A DNA stretch of 64,000 nucleotides from an uncultured Clostridia bacterium (GCA_934464705.1 CAKSKB010000013.1:14469-78468); one strand, 5' to 3'. Counted from the stretch's first letter, positions 1 to 9,420 are shown. Numbers and translations: made by a program. Notes: a model not told the origin generated them from the letters alone.

Positions 1-2
1 AT

Positions 3-644
3 GTGTCCCACGACCTCAGAACTCCGCTTACGATGATAACGGGTTATGCGGAGGTTATGCGCGATATTCCCGGCGAGTACACTCCCGAAAATGTTCAGAT
101 TATCATTGATGAAAGCAAAAGGCTTACAAATCTTGTAAATGATGTCATGGATGTCTCGAACCTTTCTTCGGGTGCGGTTCCGGTTTCCTGTTCAAAGGTG
201 TGTATCACAAAGACAATTACGAGGATTCTGGAGCGTTACAAAAAGCTCTGTGATCAGCAGCATTATATTATTGAGTTTGAACATTCCGGCAAAGTCGATG
301 TTATTGCGGATGAGGGCAAAATTTCGCAGGTTATATACAACCTTATCAATAATGCCATTCATTACTGCGGTACGGATAGAAAAATCATAATCAGGCAGAC
401 AATCGGTGCCGATGATGTCAGAATCGATGTAATCGACCACGGAATAGGCATAAGCAAAGATGATTTGCCGTATATCTGGGACAGGTATTTTAAGTCCAAG
501 CAAATTCATAAACGCGCGGTTGTCGGAACGGGTCTCGGACTTTCGATTGTAAAAAATATACTTGAGCTTCACGGCTGCAGCTACGGCGCCGAAAGCCATG
601 AGGGCGAAGGCTCCGATTTCTGGTTCATACTTAAGCAATATTGA
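3..644 (+). CDS. Sensor histidine kinase, C-terminal part (5' end outside window)
   Basis: The readable 213 residues begin at the phospho-acceptor H-box (SHDLRTP, with the His to be phosphorylated). They continue through a HisKA dimerisation helix into a HATPase_c domain: an N-box (NLINNAIHY, about residue 115), a G1 box (DHGIGIS) and a G2 box (GTGLGLSIVK), ending in a normal stop. This is the catalytic half of a two-component kinase. The sensing and membrane parts and the response regulator must lie left of the window, so the apparent start at base 3 is not a real start. The signal sensed cannot be inferred. It is followed by a separate promoter for the pyr operon. Confidence 0.93.
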   Translation: MSHDLRTPLTMITGYAEVMRDIPGEYTPENVQIIIDESKRLTNLVNDVMDVSNLSSGAVPVSCSKVCITKTITRILERYKKLCDQQHYIIEFEHSGKVDVIADEGKISQVIYNLINNAIHYCGTDRKIIIRQTIGADDVRIDVIDHGIGISKDDLPYIWDRYFKSKQIHKRAVVGTGLGLSIVKNILELHGCSYGAESHEGEGSDFWFILKQY

Positions 645-673
645 TAAATTACCGAAATTGTGTGATTTGACTA

Positions 674-702
674 TTGACGAACCGATTGTTTTATGGTAAA
701 AT
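674..702 (+). promoter_or_regulatory. Sigma-A promoter of the pyr operon
   Basis: TTGACG (674-679), a 17-nt spacer and TAAAAT (697-702) lie just ahead of pyrC. Transcription would begin about 20 nt before the start codon, leaving no room for a PyrR-type attenuator leader. Control must therefore act on initiation or in some other way. Confidence 0.75.
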
Positions 703-732
703 ATTAATATAAAATATTCAGGGGTGATATGT

Positions 733-1992
733 TTGACATTCGTTTTGAAAAACGCTTGGGTTTATGCTGACAATGCTTTTAAAAAACTCGATGTGTTAAT
801 TAAAGACGGTATAATTGTTGAAATTTCTCCTTCCTGCACGGGCAATTCGGTTTTTGATTTTAATAATTGTTATATTTTTCCCGGTTTCGCAGATGTTCAT
901 GTTCATCTGCGTGAGCCGGGTTTTTCTTATAAGGAAACAATCTTAACCGGTACAAAAGCCTGCGCCGCAGGAGGTTATACTCATGTTTTGACAATGCCGA
1001 ATTTGAATCCGGTTCCGGATTCGTATGAGAATTTAAAGGTTCAGCTTGATATAATCAGGCGTGACGCATGTATAAGCGTTTTGCCGTTTGCATCGATAAC
1101 AAAAGGGGAAAAAGGTGAGGAACTTTCTGATTTTGAGGGACTTGCGCCGTATTGTGCCGGTTTTTCGGATGACGGCAGGGGAGTGCAGAGCGAACAGATA
1201 ATGCTTGAGGCGATGAAACGGGCAAAAAAACTCGGTAAAATCATATCCGCTCACTGTGAGGACAATTCGCTTCTTTTCGGCGGATATATCCATGACGGAT
1301 TATATGCAAGAGAGCACGGACATAAGGGGATTTCGTCCGAGAGCGAATGGCGGCAGATTGAACGCGACATAGCACTGGCTGAAAAAACCGGCTGTAAGTA
1401 TCATGTCTGTCATATTTCGTGCCGTGAAAGCGTTGAGCTTATAAGAAGTGCGAAAAGCAGGGGTGTTGATATAACATGCGAAACGGCACCGCATTATCTT
1501 GTACTTAACGATTCACAGCTTGAAGAGGACGGGAGGTTCAAAATGAATCCCCCGATAAGAAGCGAGAGCGACCGCCTTGCGCTCATCGAGGGTATAAAAG
1601 ACGGCACTCTGGATATGATAGCAACAGACCACGCCCCTCATTCTGCGGAGGAAAAATCCAAGGGGCTTTCAGGCAGTCTTATGGGGATAAGCGGTATAGA
1701 AACGGCCTTTCCGATTCTTTATACGGAACTTGTGCGTAAAAATGTTATAACGCTTGAAAAACTGATTGAACTTTTGAATATAAATCCGCTAAGGCGCTTC
1801 GGCGCAGGCGGTGAACTGAAAACGGGAAAGCCCGCAAATCTTACTGTTTTCAATCTTGATGAACGGTATAAAATCAATTCGTCCGAATTTCTCTCGATGG
1901 GAAAGGCAACGCCGTTTGACGGGCGGGAGGTTTTCGGAAGATGTCTTTTAACCGCAGCGGACGGAAATATTGTGTGGAGGTATAATAAATGA
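733..1992 (+). CDS. pyrC: Dihydroorotase
   Basis: Zinc amidohydrolase that cyclises N-carbamoyl-aspartate to dihydroorotate in de novo pyrimidine synthesis. The metal motif HVHLREPG is near residue 58, a further His is in SAHCEDN, and the Asp motif ATDHAPH is near residue 300; at about 419 aa it is full length for the bacterial class I enzyme. The TTG at 733 is preferred to the GTG at 724, because the Shine-Dalgarno GGGGTG (721-726) sits 6 nt before the TTG and would overlap the GTG. It is the first gene of the pyr operon, and its stop overlaps pyrK by 4 bp (ATGA). Confidence 0.95.
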   Translation: MTFVLKNAWVYADNAFKKLDVLIKDGIIVEISPSCTGNSVFDFNNCYIFPGFADVHVHLREPGFSYKETILTGTKACAAGGYTHVLTMPNLNPVPDSYENLKVQLDIIRRDACISVLPFASITKGEKGEELSDFEGLAPYCAGFSDDGRGVQSEQIMLEAMKRAKKLGKIISAHCEDNSLLFGGYIHDGLYAREHGHKGISSESEWRQIERDIALAEKTGCKYHVCHISCRESVELIRSAKSRGVDITCETAPHYLVLNDSQLEEDGRFKMNPPIRSESDRLALIEGIKDGTLDMIATDHAPHSAEEKSKGLSGSLMGISGIETAFPILYTELVRKNVITLEKLIELLNINPLRRFGAGGELKTGKPANLTVFNLDERYKINSSEFLSMGKATPFDGREVFGRCLLTAADGNIVWRYNK

Positions 1993-2711
1993 ACCAGGTG
2001 ATGCTTGAAATTAAAAGCAATCGCAGAATTGCCGAGAGAACATTTGAAACGAAGCTTTTCGGGGATATTTCGGAAATTTCATATCCAGGACAGTTTGTAA
2101 ACTTCAAATTGGAAGGTTTTTTCCTGAGACGACCGATTTCGGTCTGCGATTTTGAGGACGATAATCTTACGGTTATTTATAAGGTTGTGGGGAACGGAAC
2201 CGAAAAAATGAGCACAATGAAACCGGGTGAAAAACTCGACACTCTTGTGGGTCTTGGAAACGGTTACAGGGTTGAAAATGCCGGTGAAAAGCCGCTGCTT
2301 GCAGGCGGAGGAGCCGGTGTTCCGCCGCTTTATGCTCTGGCAAAACGGCTTAAAAATCCTACGGTTGTCATGGGCTTCAACACCGCCGATGAGATTTTTT
2401 ACAAAGAAGAATTTGAAAAAATCGGGGCGAAGGTTTTTGTTTCCACTGCCGACGGGAGCGTAGGGACGCGCGGCTTTGTAACCGATGTTATAAAAAACCT
2501 CGGCGAGTTTTCCCATGTGTATGCCTGCGGTCCGGAGCCTATGCTTAAGGCGGTTTACGATATATGCCCATGCGGCGGCGAATTCAGCTTTGAAGAAAGA
2601 ATGGGCTGCGGTTTCGGAGCGTGTATGGGCTGCTCGTGTAAAACCAAGTACGGTTATAAAAGAATCTGCAAAGACGGTCCGGTGCTTTCAAAGGAGGAAA
2701 TAATATGGTAG
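1989..2711 (+). CDS. pyrK: Dihydroorotate dehydrogenase B, electron-transfer subunit
   Basis: FAD/[2Fe-2S] subunit that passes electrons from the PyrD FMN to NAD+. The N-terminal ferredoxin-reductase-like FAD domain contains the FLRRPISV motif. A nucleotide-binding GGGAGVPPLYAL segment follows, and a C-terminal cysteine cluster (ERMGCGFGACMGC, then C in KRICKDGP) matches the iron-sulfur ligands. Length is 240 aa, normal for PyrK. It overlaps pyrC by 4 bp and pyrD by 7 bp, consistent with coupled translation and a stoichiometric complex. Confidence 0.95.
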   Translation: MNQVMLEIKSNRRIAERTFETKLFGDISEISYPGQFVNFKLEGFFLRRPISVCDFEDDNLTVIYKVVGNGTEKMSTMKPGEKLDTLVGLGNGYRVENAGEKPLLAGGGAGVPPLYALAKRLKNPTVVMGFNTADEIFYKEEFEKIGAKVFVSTADGSVGTRGFVTDVIKNLGEFSHVYACGPEPMLKAVYDICPCGGEFSFEERMGCGFGACMGCSCKTKYGYKRICKDGPVLSKEEIIW

Positions 2712-3616
2712 ATTTGAGCGTGGATTTAAGCGGCGTAAAGCTTTCAAACCCGATAATTCCGGCAAGCGGCACTTTCGGGTACGGCTATGAGTTTGCACAG
2801 CTTTACGACATAAATATTCTCGGCAGCATTGCGTTTAAGGGCACGACAAAAGAACCGAGATTCGGCAATCCCACCCCGAGAATTGCGGAGTGCCGTGAGG
2901 GAATTATCAATTCTGTCGGTCTCCAGAACCCGGGAATCGAAAAGGTGATTTCGGAGGAACTTCCGAAACTTTCGCTTTTTTACAAAAAGCCCGTTATCGC
3001 AAATATAAGCGGTTTTTCGGTTGATGAATACAAGTATTGCTGCGAGAAGATAAACGCAGAAAAGCAGGTCGGGATTATCGAGGTTAACATAAGCTGCCCC
3101 AATGTTCATAACGGGGGAATGAGTTTCGGTATGCAGCCGGACGCAGCGTACGAGGTAACAAAGGCTGTGAAGTCGGTGACGGACAAGCCGGTATATATGA
3201 AATTAAGCCCGAATGTTACCGATATAACCGAAATCGCATCAGCCTGCGAGGAGGGCGGAGCGGACGGAATTTCACTCATCAACACCCTTATGGGTATGAG
3301 GATTGATATAAAAACGAGAAAACCTGTTATCAGGAATAAAATCGGCGGATTTTCGGGTTCTGCGGTTTTTCCGGTAGCGCTTAAAATGGTGTATCAGGTT
3401 TTTGAAACTGTTGATATTCCGATTATAGGTATCGGCGGAATAACATCTGCGGAGGATGTAATCGAAATGATGCTTGCCGGCGCTTCGGCTGTTGAAATCG
3501 GTGCCGAAAATCTTGTTAACCCCTACTGCTGCAAGGAAATAATCGAAAAGCTGCCGCAGGTTATGAAAAAGTTGAATATTAATAAGCTTAGTGATATTAT
3601 AGGAGGTGCCCACTGA
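2705..3616 (+). CDS. pyrD: Dihydroorotate dehydrogenase B, catalytic subunit
   Basis: FMN TIM-barrel enzyme oxidising dihydroorotate to orotate. The class 1B active-site cysteine lies in NISCPNVHNGG (about residue 130), followed by KLSPNVTDI and the phosphate-binding IGIGGI segment near residue 240; 303 aa is the usual size. The ATG at 2705 has a good site (AAGGAGG). The adjacent pyrK shows this is the NAD-linked heterotetrameric type rather than a quinone-linked one. The stop shares one base with the pyrF start. Confidence 0.96.
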   Translation: MVDLSVDLSGVKLSNPIIPASGTFGYGYEFAQLYDINILGSIAFKGTTKEPRFGNPTPRIAECREGIINSVGLQNPGIEKVISEELPKLSLFYKKPVIANISGFSVDEYKYCCEKINAEKQVGIIEVNISCPNVHNGGMSFGMQPDAAYEVTKAVKSVTDKPVYMKLSPNVTDITEIASACEEGGADGISLINTLMGMRIDIKTRKPVIRNKIGGFSGSAVFPVALKMVYQVFETVDIPIIGIGGITSAEDVIEMMLAGASAVEIGAENLVNPYCCKEIIEKLPQVMKKLNINKLSDIIGGAH

Positions 3617-4314
3617 TGGGAAAGGATGTTATAATTGCCTGTGATTTTTCGGGCAGAAAAGAAACACTGGAATTTTTGGATAAGTTTCAAGGCAGAAAGC
3701 CGTTTGTGAAAATCGGCATGGAACTGTTTTATTCGGCCGGCCCCGAAATTGTCAGGGAAATTAAGGCGAGAGGTCATAAAATTTTTCTTGACCTCAAGCT
3801 TTGCGATATTCCGAATACCGTCAGAAAATCAATGGCGGTGCTTTCAAAACTTGATGTTGATATGTGCAATCTTCATGCGTTCGGCACAAAAGCGATGATG
3901 GAGGCGGCGCTTGAAGGGCTGACGAGAGATGACGGCTCAAGACCGATTTTAATCGCCGTAACTCAGCTTACATCTACAAGCGAGGAGCGCATGAAAGATG
4001 AGCTCCTGATAAATGAACCAATAGATAGGGTGGTTATGCACTATGCAAAAAACGCTGCCGACTGCGGTCTTGACGGCGTTGTGTGCTCACCCCTTGAGGC
4101 AGCGAAGGTAAAGTCGGTATGCGGACAAAAATTTCTTACCGTTACGCCCGGTATACGCTTTGCTGACGGTGAGGTCGGTGACCAGGTGAGGGTTACAACA
4201 CCCGAAGAAGCTAAGAAAATCGGCTCCGATTACATAGTTGTGGGAAGACCCGTTACCGCTGCCCCGGACCCGGTTGCGGCTTACGAAAGATGTCTTAAAG
4301 AATTTTTGGATTAA
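3616..4314 (+). CDS. pyrF: Orotidine-5'-phosphate decarboxylase
   Basis: Decarboxylates OMP to UMP, the last step of UMP synthesis. The diagnostic [11 protein letters not shown] (DxKxxDIP catalytic tetrad) is near residue 60. [10 protein letters not shown] and a phosphate-binding VVGRPVT are near the end. Length of 232 aa fits the short bacterial group. The start overlaps the pyrD stop by one base, with AGGAGG eight bases upstream. The next gene, pyrE, lies 13 bp downstream. Confidence 0.96.
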   Translation: MGKDVIIACDFSGRKETLEFLDKFQGRKPFVKIGMELFYSAGPEIVREIKARGHKIFLDLKLCDIPNTVRKSMAVLSKLDVDMCNLHAFGTKAMMEAALEGLTRDDGSRPILIAVTQLTSTSEERMKDELLINEPIDRVVMHYAKNAADCGLDGVVCSPLEAAKVKSVCGQKFLTVTPGIRFADGEVGDQVRVTTPEEAKKIGSDYIVVGRPVTAAPDPVAAYERCLKEFLD

Positions 4315-4327
4315 GGAGTGCAGGAAT

Positions 4328-4966
4328 ATGAAAAAGTTGATTTCAAAAGATTTATTGTCTATAGGGGCGGTGTTTTTAAGACCGGAAGAGCCTTTTACAT
4401 GGGCGAGCGGAATTAAAAGTCCGGTTTACTGCGATAACCGCCTTACCCTTACTGCGCCTAAGGTTCGTTATGATATTGAAAACGGTCTTGCGCAGCTTAT
4501 AAAAGATAATTATCCCGAAACCGAGGTTATTATGGGAACAAGCACGGCAGGGATTGCTCATGCGGCGATAGTCGGGCATATTATGAAGCTGCCTATGGGT
4601 TATGTGCGCTCGGGGGCAAAAGACCACGGCAGGGGTAACCGCATAGAGGGCAAGCTCGAGAAGGGGCAGAAGGTTGTTGTGGTTGAGGACCTTATTTCAA
4701 CCGGAGGGAGCGTAATCGAGGTTGTTGAAGCGCTCAGAGACGCCGGTGCGGAGGTGCTGGGAATTGTCAGCATCTATACATACGGAATGAAAAAAGGGCT
4801 TGAAAGGCTTGCTGCGGCAAATGTTAAAAATATCAGCCTTACGGATTTTGACACTACGGTTGAAGTTGCGGCAGAAACAGGTTACATTAAGCCGGAAGAT
4901 AAGGAAAGGCTTATCAGATTCAGGAACAATCCTTCCGACGAAAGCTGGATAGGGGGCGTGAAATGA
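4328..4966 (+). CDS. pyrE: Orotate phosphoribosyltransferase
   Basis: Joins orotate to PRPP to give OMP. The PRPP-binding motif [13 protein letters not shown] is near residue 118, with [11 protein letters not shown] (flexible loop Lys/Arg) before it; the length of 212 aa is typical. The reading frame is open further upstream, to 4238 inside pyrF. The ATG at 4328 is chosen because it has its own ribosome site (AAGGAG at about 4313) and gives the family's usual N-terminus. It overlaps pyrB by 4 bp. Confidence 0.95.
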   Translation: MKKLISKDLLSIGAVFLRPEEPFTWASGIKSPVYCDNRLTLTAPKVRYDIENGLAQLIKDNYPETEVIMGTSTAGIAHAAIVGHIMKLPMGYVRSGAKDHGRGNRIEGKLEKGQKVVVVEDLISTGGSVIEVVEALRDAGAEVLGIVSIYTYGMKKGLERLAAANVKNISLTDFDTTVEVAAETGYIKPEDKERLIRFRNNPSDESWIGGVK

Positions 4967-5871
4967 AAAATCTTATAAGTATTGAGGATTTGTCGGTACA
5001 GGAAATTGACGGGCTTTTGAAAACCGCAGACGATATCATGAACAATCCCGGTAAATACATAGAAAAATGCCGCAATAAAAAGCTTGCAACGCTCTTTTTT
5101 GAGCCTTCTACAAGAACAAGACTGAGCTTTGAGGCGGCGATGTATGAACTTGGCGGAAATGTTGTAAGCGTTGCCTCCGCCGACAGCAGTTCGGCTTCAA
5201 AAGGAGAAAGCGTTTCGGATACAGTCCGTGTGGTGAGCTGCTATGCGGATATCATAGCAATGCGCCACCCCAAAGAGGGCGCTCCGCTTATTGCGTCGAT
5301 GAAGTCCGGGGTTCCGATTATAAATGCCGGTGACGGCGGTCATAATCACCCGACTCAGACGCTTGCAGATATTATGACGATTTACAAGGAAAAGGGACGG
5401 CTTGACAATCTCACAATCGGTCTTTGCGGCGACCTTAAATTCGGCAGAACCGTTCATTCGCTGATACAGGCGATGTCAAGATATGGGAACAACCGATTTG
5501 TGCTTGTTTCGCCGAATGAACTCAAAGTGCCTGACTACATTAAAAACGGCTATCTTACGGAAACAAATTCCTATGAAACCGAAAATCTCGATGAGGTTAT
5601 GCCGGAACTTGATATTCTTTATATGACGAGGGTTCAGCGCGAGAGATTTTTTAACGAAGCGGATTATATAAGACTTAAAGACAGCTTTATTCTGACACCG
5701 GAGAAGCTGGAAAATGCAAAATCCGATTTGGCAATTCTGCATCCGTTGCCGAGGGTGAACGAGATTTCAGTGAGGGTTGACGACGACCCGAGAGCATGTT
5801 ACTTCAAACAGGTACTTTACGGGAAATTCATGCGTATGGCGCTGATTATTGCGCTTCTGGAGGTGAAATAA
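4963..5871 (+). CDS. pyrB: Aspartate carbamoyltransferase, catalytic chain
   Basis: Condenses carbamoyl phosphate with aspartate, the committed step of the pathway. The carbamoyl-phosphate motif [14 protein letters not shown] is near residue 46, and the aspartate-binding region contains HPLPRVNEI. Length of 302 aa matches catalytic chains that pair with PyrI. It sits between pyrE (ATGA overlap) and pyrI (the TTG directly follows the stop). Confidence 0.96.
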   Translation: MKNLISIEDLSVQEIDGLLKTADDIMNNPGKYIEKCRNKKLATLFFEPSTRTRLSFEAAMYELGGNVVSVASADSSSASKGESVSDTVRVVSCYADIIAMRHPKEGAPLIASMKSGVPIINAGDGGHNHPTQTLADIMTIYKEKGRLDNLTIGLCGDLKFGRTVHSLIQAMSRYGNNRFVLVSPNELKVPDYIKNGYLTETNSYETENLDEVMPELDILYMTRVQRERFFNEADYIRLKDSFILTPEKLENAKSDLAILHPLPRVNEISVRVDDDPRACYFKQVLYGKFMRMALIIALLEVK

Positions 5872-6306
5872 TTGACTGTAGATACGATAAAAAACGGTAT
5901 TGTTCTTGACCACATAACAGCCGGGCGCGGCATGGAGATTTATAAGTTTCTAAACCTCGAAGGCTTGGGCTGTACGGTTGCGCTGCTTCAGAATGTGCCG
6001 AGCGGGCTGCTTGGGCGTAAGGATATTATAAAAATAGATACCGAACTTGATTTTGACATTGATATGCTCGGCTACATAGACCCCGGTGCTACGGTAAATA
6101 TTGTGAAGGACGGAAAGGTTACGGAGAAAAAACATCTGGAACTTCCGGAAAGAATAGTGAATGTGCTGAAGTGCAGAAACCCGAGGTGTATAACAACCAC
6201 GGAGCAGGGCATCGACCATATCTTCAAGCTGACAGATAAGCAAAGCGGCACATACAGGTGTATATACTGCGAATCAAAAGCAAAAAAAGAGAATATATTT
6301 ATTTGA
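5872..6306 (+). CDS. pyrI: Aspartate carbamoyltransferase, regulatory chain
   Basis: Allosteric nucleotide-binding chain that assembles with PyrB. The N-terminal ACP-like regulatory domain is followed by a zinc domain with four cysteines (CRNPRC near residue 103, then CIYC near 134). Length is 144 aa. The start is TTG immediately after the pyrB stop, with GGAGGTG upstream. A PyrI implies CTP/ATP feedback on the pathway at the enzyme level, which fits the lack of an attenuator leader. Confidence 0.95.
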   Translation: MTVDTIKNGIVLDHITAGRGMEIYKFLNLEGLGCTVALLQNVPSGLLGRKDIIKIDTELDFDIDMLGYIDPGATVNIVKDGKVTEKKHLELPERIVNVLKCRNPRCITTTEQGIDHIFKLTDKQSGTYRCIYCESKAKKENIFI

Positions 6307-6311
6307 AAGCA

Positions 6312-6340
6312 TTGATTTTTTCAGCGTACTGTGATATACT
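6312..6340 (+). promoter_or_regulatory. Promoter upstream of dapA
   Basis: TTGATT (6312-6317), a 17-nt spacer and TATACT (6335-6340) lie just after pyrI and 34 nt before the dapA start. This suggests dapA is transcribed independently of the pyr operon. Confidence 0.6.
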
Positions 6341-6373
6341 TATCAATGCAATATGTTTTTGAGGAGGATTTAT

Positions 6374-7258
6374 ATGAAAAAAACATTGTTTACAGGTGCC
6401 GGTACGGCTCTTGTTACGCCTATGAATGAAAACGGCGTGGACTTTGACGCGTACGGCAAAATTATTGATTTTCAGATAGAAAACGGTGCGGACGCACTCA
6501 TCGTATGCGCTACCACCGGCGAAGCACCTACTCTTGATGATGACGAGCATCTTGAAGCAATTTCGTATGCGGTTGACAGGGTTAAAAAGAGAATCCCGGT
6601 TATTGCCGGAACCGGCAGCAATAACACCGCTCATGCAATTATGATGAATAAAGAAGCCGAAAAAAGGGGAGCTGACGGGCTTTTGTGGGTTTCCCCCTAT
6701 TACAACAAGGCAACGCAGAAGGGGCTTTTGCTGCACTATAAAGCGCTTGCGGCGTCTACCTCTCTCCCGGCGATTCTTTATAATGTTCCGTCAAGAACCG
6801 GTGTTAATATTAAACCCGAAACAATCGAGGAACTTTCTTACATAGATAACATCTGCGGCGTTAAGGAAGCGTCGGGCGATGTTTCGGTTGCGGTTGATAT
6901 TTTAAGACGCTGCGGCGACAGAATTGATTTGTATTCGGGAAATGACGATATAATCGTTCCGCTTATGAGTATAGGTGCAAAGGGCGTTATATCTGTAATT
7001 TCCAATGTTATGCCGAAGGAAACTCACGATATGTGCAAGCTGTGCTTTGACGGCGATTTCCGTGCGGCTGCTCAGAAGCAGATGGAATATTTTCCGTTTA
7101 TAAAGGCGCTTTTCTGTGAGGTGAACCCTATTCCGATAAAGACGGCAATGAACCTTATGGGGCTTAATGCAGGAAAGCTGAGGCTTCCTCTTTGCGATAT
7201 GAGCGATACGAATCTGGAACTTTTAAAATCTGAAATGAAAAAACTTTCCCTTATCTGA
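6374..7258 (+). CDS. dapA: 4-hydroxy-tetrahydrodipicolinate synthase
   Basis: Condenses pyruvate with aspartate semialdehyde at the entry to lysine, diaminopimelate and dipicolinate synthesis. The Schiff-base lysine is in GVKEASGD (about residue 160), the catalytic tyrosine in LYNVPSRTG (about 133), and a TTGE motif lies near residue 44; 294 aa is standard. The ATG at 6374 follows GAGGAGG, whereas the earlier in-frame ATG at 6353 has no ribosome site. In a spore-former it also supplies dipicolinic acid. Confidence 0.95.
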   Translation: MKKTLFTGAGTALVTPMNENGVDFDAYGKIIDFQIENGADALIVCATTGEAPTLDDDEHLEAISYAVDRVKKRIPVIAGTGSNNTAHAIMMNKEAEKRGADGLLWVSPYYNKATQKGLLLHYKALAASTSLPAILYNVPSRTGVNIKPETIEELSYIDNICGVKEASGDVSVAVDILRRCGDRIDLYSGNDDIIVPLMSIGAKGVISVISNVMPKETHDMCKLCFDGDFRAAAQKQMEYFPFIKALFCEVNPIPIKTAMNLMGLNAGKLRLPLCDMSDTNLELLKSEMKKLSLI

Positions 7259-7271
7259 ACGGAGGCTAATA

Positions 7272-8123
7272 ATGACAAAAGAAAATAAAGCGGCAGACTT
7301 TTTATGGATGAATCTCGGTGTGCTGCTGCTTTCTGTCGGTGTGTACTTCTTCAAAATTCCGAACGGTTTTTCACCCGGAGGGGTAAGCGGTATCGGTACG
7401 ATTTTGGGTAAAATTACGCCGAATGTGTCCCCGTCCGTGTGGATTATGATAATCAATATACTGCTGCTGTTTGTCGGATTCATCGTTTTGGGAAAAGGCA
7501 CCGGCGGCAAAACGGTTTACTGCAGCATGATGTTTTCGCTGCTTACGGTGCTTTTTGAAAGATTTATTCCGCTTTCGCACCCTATCAGCAATCAGCCGTT
7601 TCTGGAACTTTGCTACGCAATGCTTCTGTCGGCTTTGGGTTCTGCGCTGATGTTTGACAAGGGCGCTTCGTCGGGCGGCACGGATATAGTTGCGCTTATC
7701 TTAAAAAAACACACGAGCATGAATGTAGGAAAAGCGCTGCTTGCGGTTGACTCGTTAATTGCGGTAAGTTCGTTTTTTGTATTTGATATACAAACCGGTC
7801 TTTTTTCGCTTCTCGGGCTTTTTGCCAAAGCGTTTTTGGTTGACAGTATTATCGAAAGCATCAACAGCTTTAAGTATTTTGTCGTGATAACCGAAAAAGG
7901 CGATGAGGTGTCGGAATATATAATAAAAACGCTTCATCACGGTGTGACCGTTAATGAAGCTGTCGGGGCGTTTACTCACACGCAGAAGTATATGATTCAT
8001 ACGGTTTGCAGGAGAATTGAAGCAATTCGCCTGAAAAAAGAGATTAAAAAAATTGATGAACATTCGTTTGTTATCATAACAACTACAAGTGAAATTGTAG
8101 GCAGAGGATTCAGAGGCGTTTAA
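7272..8123 (+). CDS. YitT family membrane protein (DUF161/DUF2179)
   Basis: Five or so N-terminal membrane segments (about residues 10-30, 55-75, 80-100, 110-130, 150-175) are followed by a C-terminal DUF2179 cytosolic domain (about 200-280, with HHGVTVNEAVGAFT). This layout and 283 aa length are those of the Firmicute YitT family, whose function is not settled. It starts 13 bp after dapA with GGAGG, so it is probably cotranscribed. Its stop overlaps the convergent TauE-like gene by 4 bp. Confidence 0.85.
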   Translation: MTKENKAADFLWMNLGVLLLSVGVYFFKIPNGFSPGGVSGIGTILGKITPNVSPSVWIMIINILLLFVGFIVLGKGTGGKTVYCSMMFSLLTVLFERFIPLSHPISNQPFLELCYAMLLSALGSALMFDKGASSGGTDIVALILKKHTSMNVGKALLAVDSLIAVSSFFVFDIQTGLFSLLGLFAKAFLVDSIIESINSFKYFVVITEKGDEVSEYIIKTLHHGVTVNEAVGAFTHTQKYMIHTVCRRIEAIRLKKEIKKIDEHSFVIITTTSEIVGRGFRGV

Positions 8124-8476
8124 AAAAACATTCTGATTGCTCCCAAGGCCATAAGTGCGCCGAATATTTTTGTTATATATTTTGGCTTTAGCTTTTTTAA
8201 AAGAACGGCTCCCGTGAGCCCTCCCAAAATTCCCCCTATGCTTGTGAAAACAGCGGGCATAAGGGGGATTTTTCCGTGCATTAGGTAAATTATAATGCTT
8301 ACGGCGGACAGAGGGAGTATAACCATGATTGCGGTTGCGTGGGCGATTTTGGTATCACACCCGAACATCTTTTTCAAAAGAAGAACAGCCGCAACGCCGC
8401 CGCCCGAACCGAAAAATCCGTTCAGACTTCCTGTGATTGCGCCTGCCGCACAATATTTTATCCATTTATTTTTCAT
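8120..8476 (-). CDS. TauE/SafE-type exporter, half-length protein 2
   Basis: A 118-aa membrane protein with about four segments. It carries the TSUP-family glycine-rich N-terminal repeat signature (GFFGSGGGVAAVLLL) and the HATAI motif. Family members are normally about 250 aa with two such repeats; this is one repeat unit. It follows the 120-aa partner with an 11-bp overlap and its own ribosome site (AAGGAG), so the two are likely made together and assemble as a pair. The substrate is a sulfonate, sulfite or other organic anion by family, not shown by sequence. Confidence 0.8.
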   Translation of the reverse strand: MKNKWIKYCAAGAITGSLNGFFGSGGGVAAVLLLKKMFGCDTKIAHATAIMVILPLSAVSIIIYLMHGKIPLMPAVFTSIGGILGGLTGAVLLKKLKPKYITKIFGALMALGAIRMFF

Positions 8477-8828
8477 TGCTTTGCTCCTTGGAAAAAATCT
8501 GATAAATACCGGTTATGAACAGAAATACGGCAAAAATTTTGCGGAGAATTCCGGATTTCAGCGTTACGGAAAGCCAGCTTGCTGCAATTGCCCATGGCAG
8601 AGAAAACATAATGAGCTTCAGGGCATATGAAAACTTGATTTTTTTATTTTTGATATGGATAATAAGCGCCGCTGCTGCCGTCGGCAGAAAATACAGCAGA
8701 TTAATGCCCTGCGCTTCATGCTGACCGAGAGATGTGAAAATTGCCAGCAGCGGTATCAGAATAACTCCGCCGCCTATTCCCATTCCGCTTATTATTCCCG
8801 AAATAAATCCGAATACAGCGTTTAGCAT
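8466..8828 (-). CDS. TauE/SafE-type exporter, half-length protein 1
   Basis: A 120-aa membrane protein with the TSUP N-terminal signature (GIGGGVILIPLL, preceded by GIISGMG) and about four hydrophobic segments. It is half the usual family size and is paired with the next gene, which overlaps it by 11 bp. Ribosome site AAAGGTG lies before the ATG at 8828. The two halves have different sequences, so this is an ancestral-like split pair rather than a recent frameshift. Confidence 0.8.
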   Translation of the reverse strand: MLNAVFGFISGIISGMGIGGGVILIPLLAIFTSLGQHEAQGINLLYFLPTAAAALIIHIKNKKIKFSYALKLIMFSLPWAIAASWLSVTLKSGILRKIFAVFLFITGIYQIFSKEQSNEK

Positions 8829-8868
8829 AAATTCTCACCTTTTATGTAGCGGCATATGCCGCTTTTAA

Positions 8869-9414
8869 TCAGTCTTCCATTTGTTTCCCGAGGAATGCTG
8901 CCGCGCTCTGCGCAAGCTTTTCTTCGACATCAGAGCATGACGGCGTTTCGTCCGACCCGAAAAATACTACCGAACCTATCGTGTCGCCGGCGGAGATTAT
9001 AGGCGCTATGACACCGGCAAGATATTTATCGTTGCCGTCAACCACGCTGAGGCGTTTTGAACTTTCGGGCTTATAAACCACAGAAGTTTTTTCCTCAATG
9101 ATTTTTTCAAGGTCCTGTGATATTCTTTTTTCGTTAAAGTCACGCTTAGGAACTCCGCTTACGGCAATTACAGTGTCCATATCCGTTATGCACGCAGGGC
9201 AGCCGCTTGTTTTTGAAAGAGTTTCGGCATACTGCGAAGCGAAAAGTCCAAGCTCGCCGATAGGGGAATACTTTTTAAAAATAACCTCCCCGTCCTTTTC
9301 CGTAAAAATCTCAAGCGGGTCGCCTTCGCGTATTCTCAGGGTTCTTCGGATTTCCTTGGGGATAACAACTCTTCCGAGGTCATCGATTCTTCTGACAATT
9401 CCGGTTGCTTTCAT
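8869..9414 (-). CDS. spoVT: Stage V sporulation protein T
   Basis: Sporulation regulator acting in the forespore. The N-terminal AbrB-type swapped-hairpin DNA-binding domain (MKATGIVRRIDDLGRVVIP) is followed by a GAF-like domain (about residues 55-180); 181 aa is the family length. The ATG at 9414 is chosen because the conserved N-terminus begins there and AAAAGGAG precedes it; an open extension upstream to 9462 is non-conserved. The ribosome site lies inside a perfect hairpin (see 9421-9476). Confidence 0.93.
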   Translation of the reverse strand: MKATGIVRRIDDLGRVVIPKEIRRTLRIREGDPLEIFTEKDGEVIFKKYSPIGELGLFASQYAETLSKTSGCPACITDMDTVIAVSGVPKRDFNEKRISQDLEKIIEEKTSVVYKPESSKRLSVVDGNDKYLAGVIAPIISAGDTIGSVVFFGSDETPSCSDVEEKLAQSAAAFLGKQMED

Positions 9415-9420
9415 ATATAA

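Noticed and set aside
192..638. Long reverse open frame across the histidine kinase
   Set aside because: It lies opposite a kinase with intact motifs, and its translation shows no family pattern.
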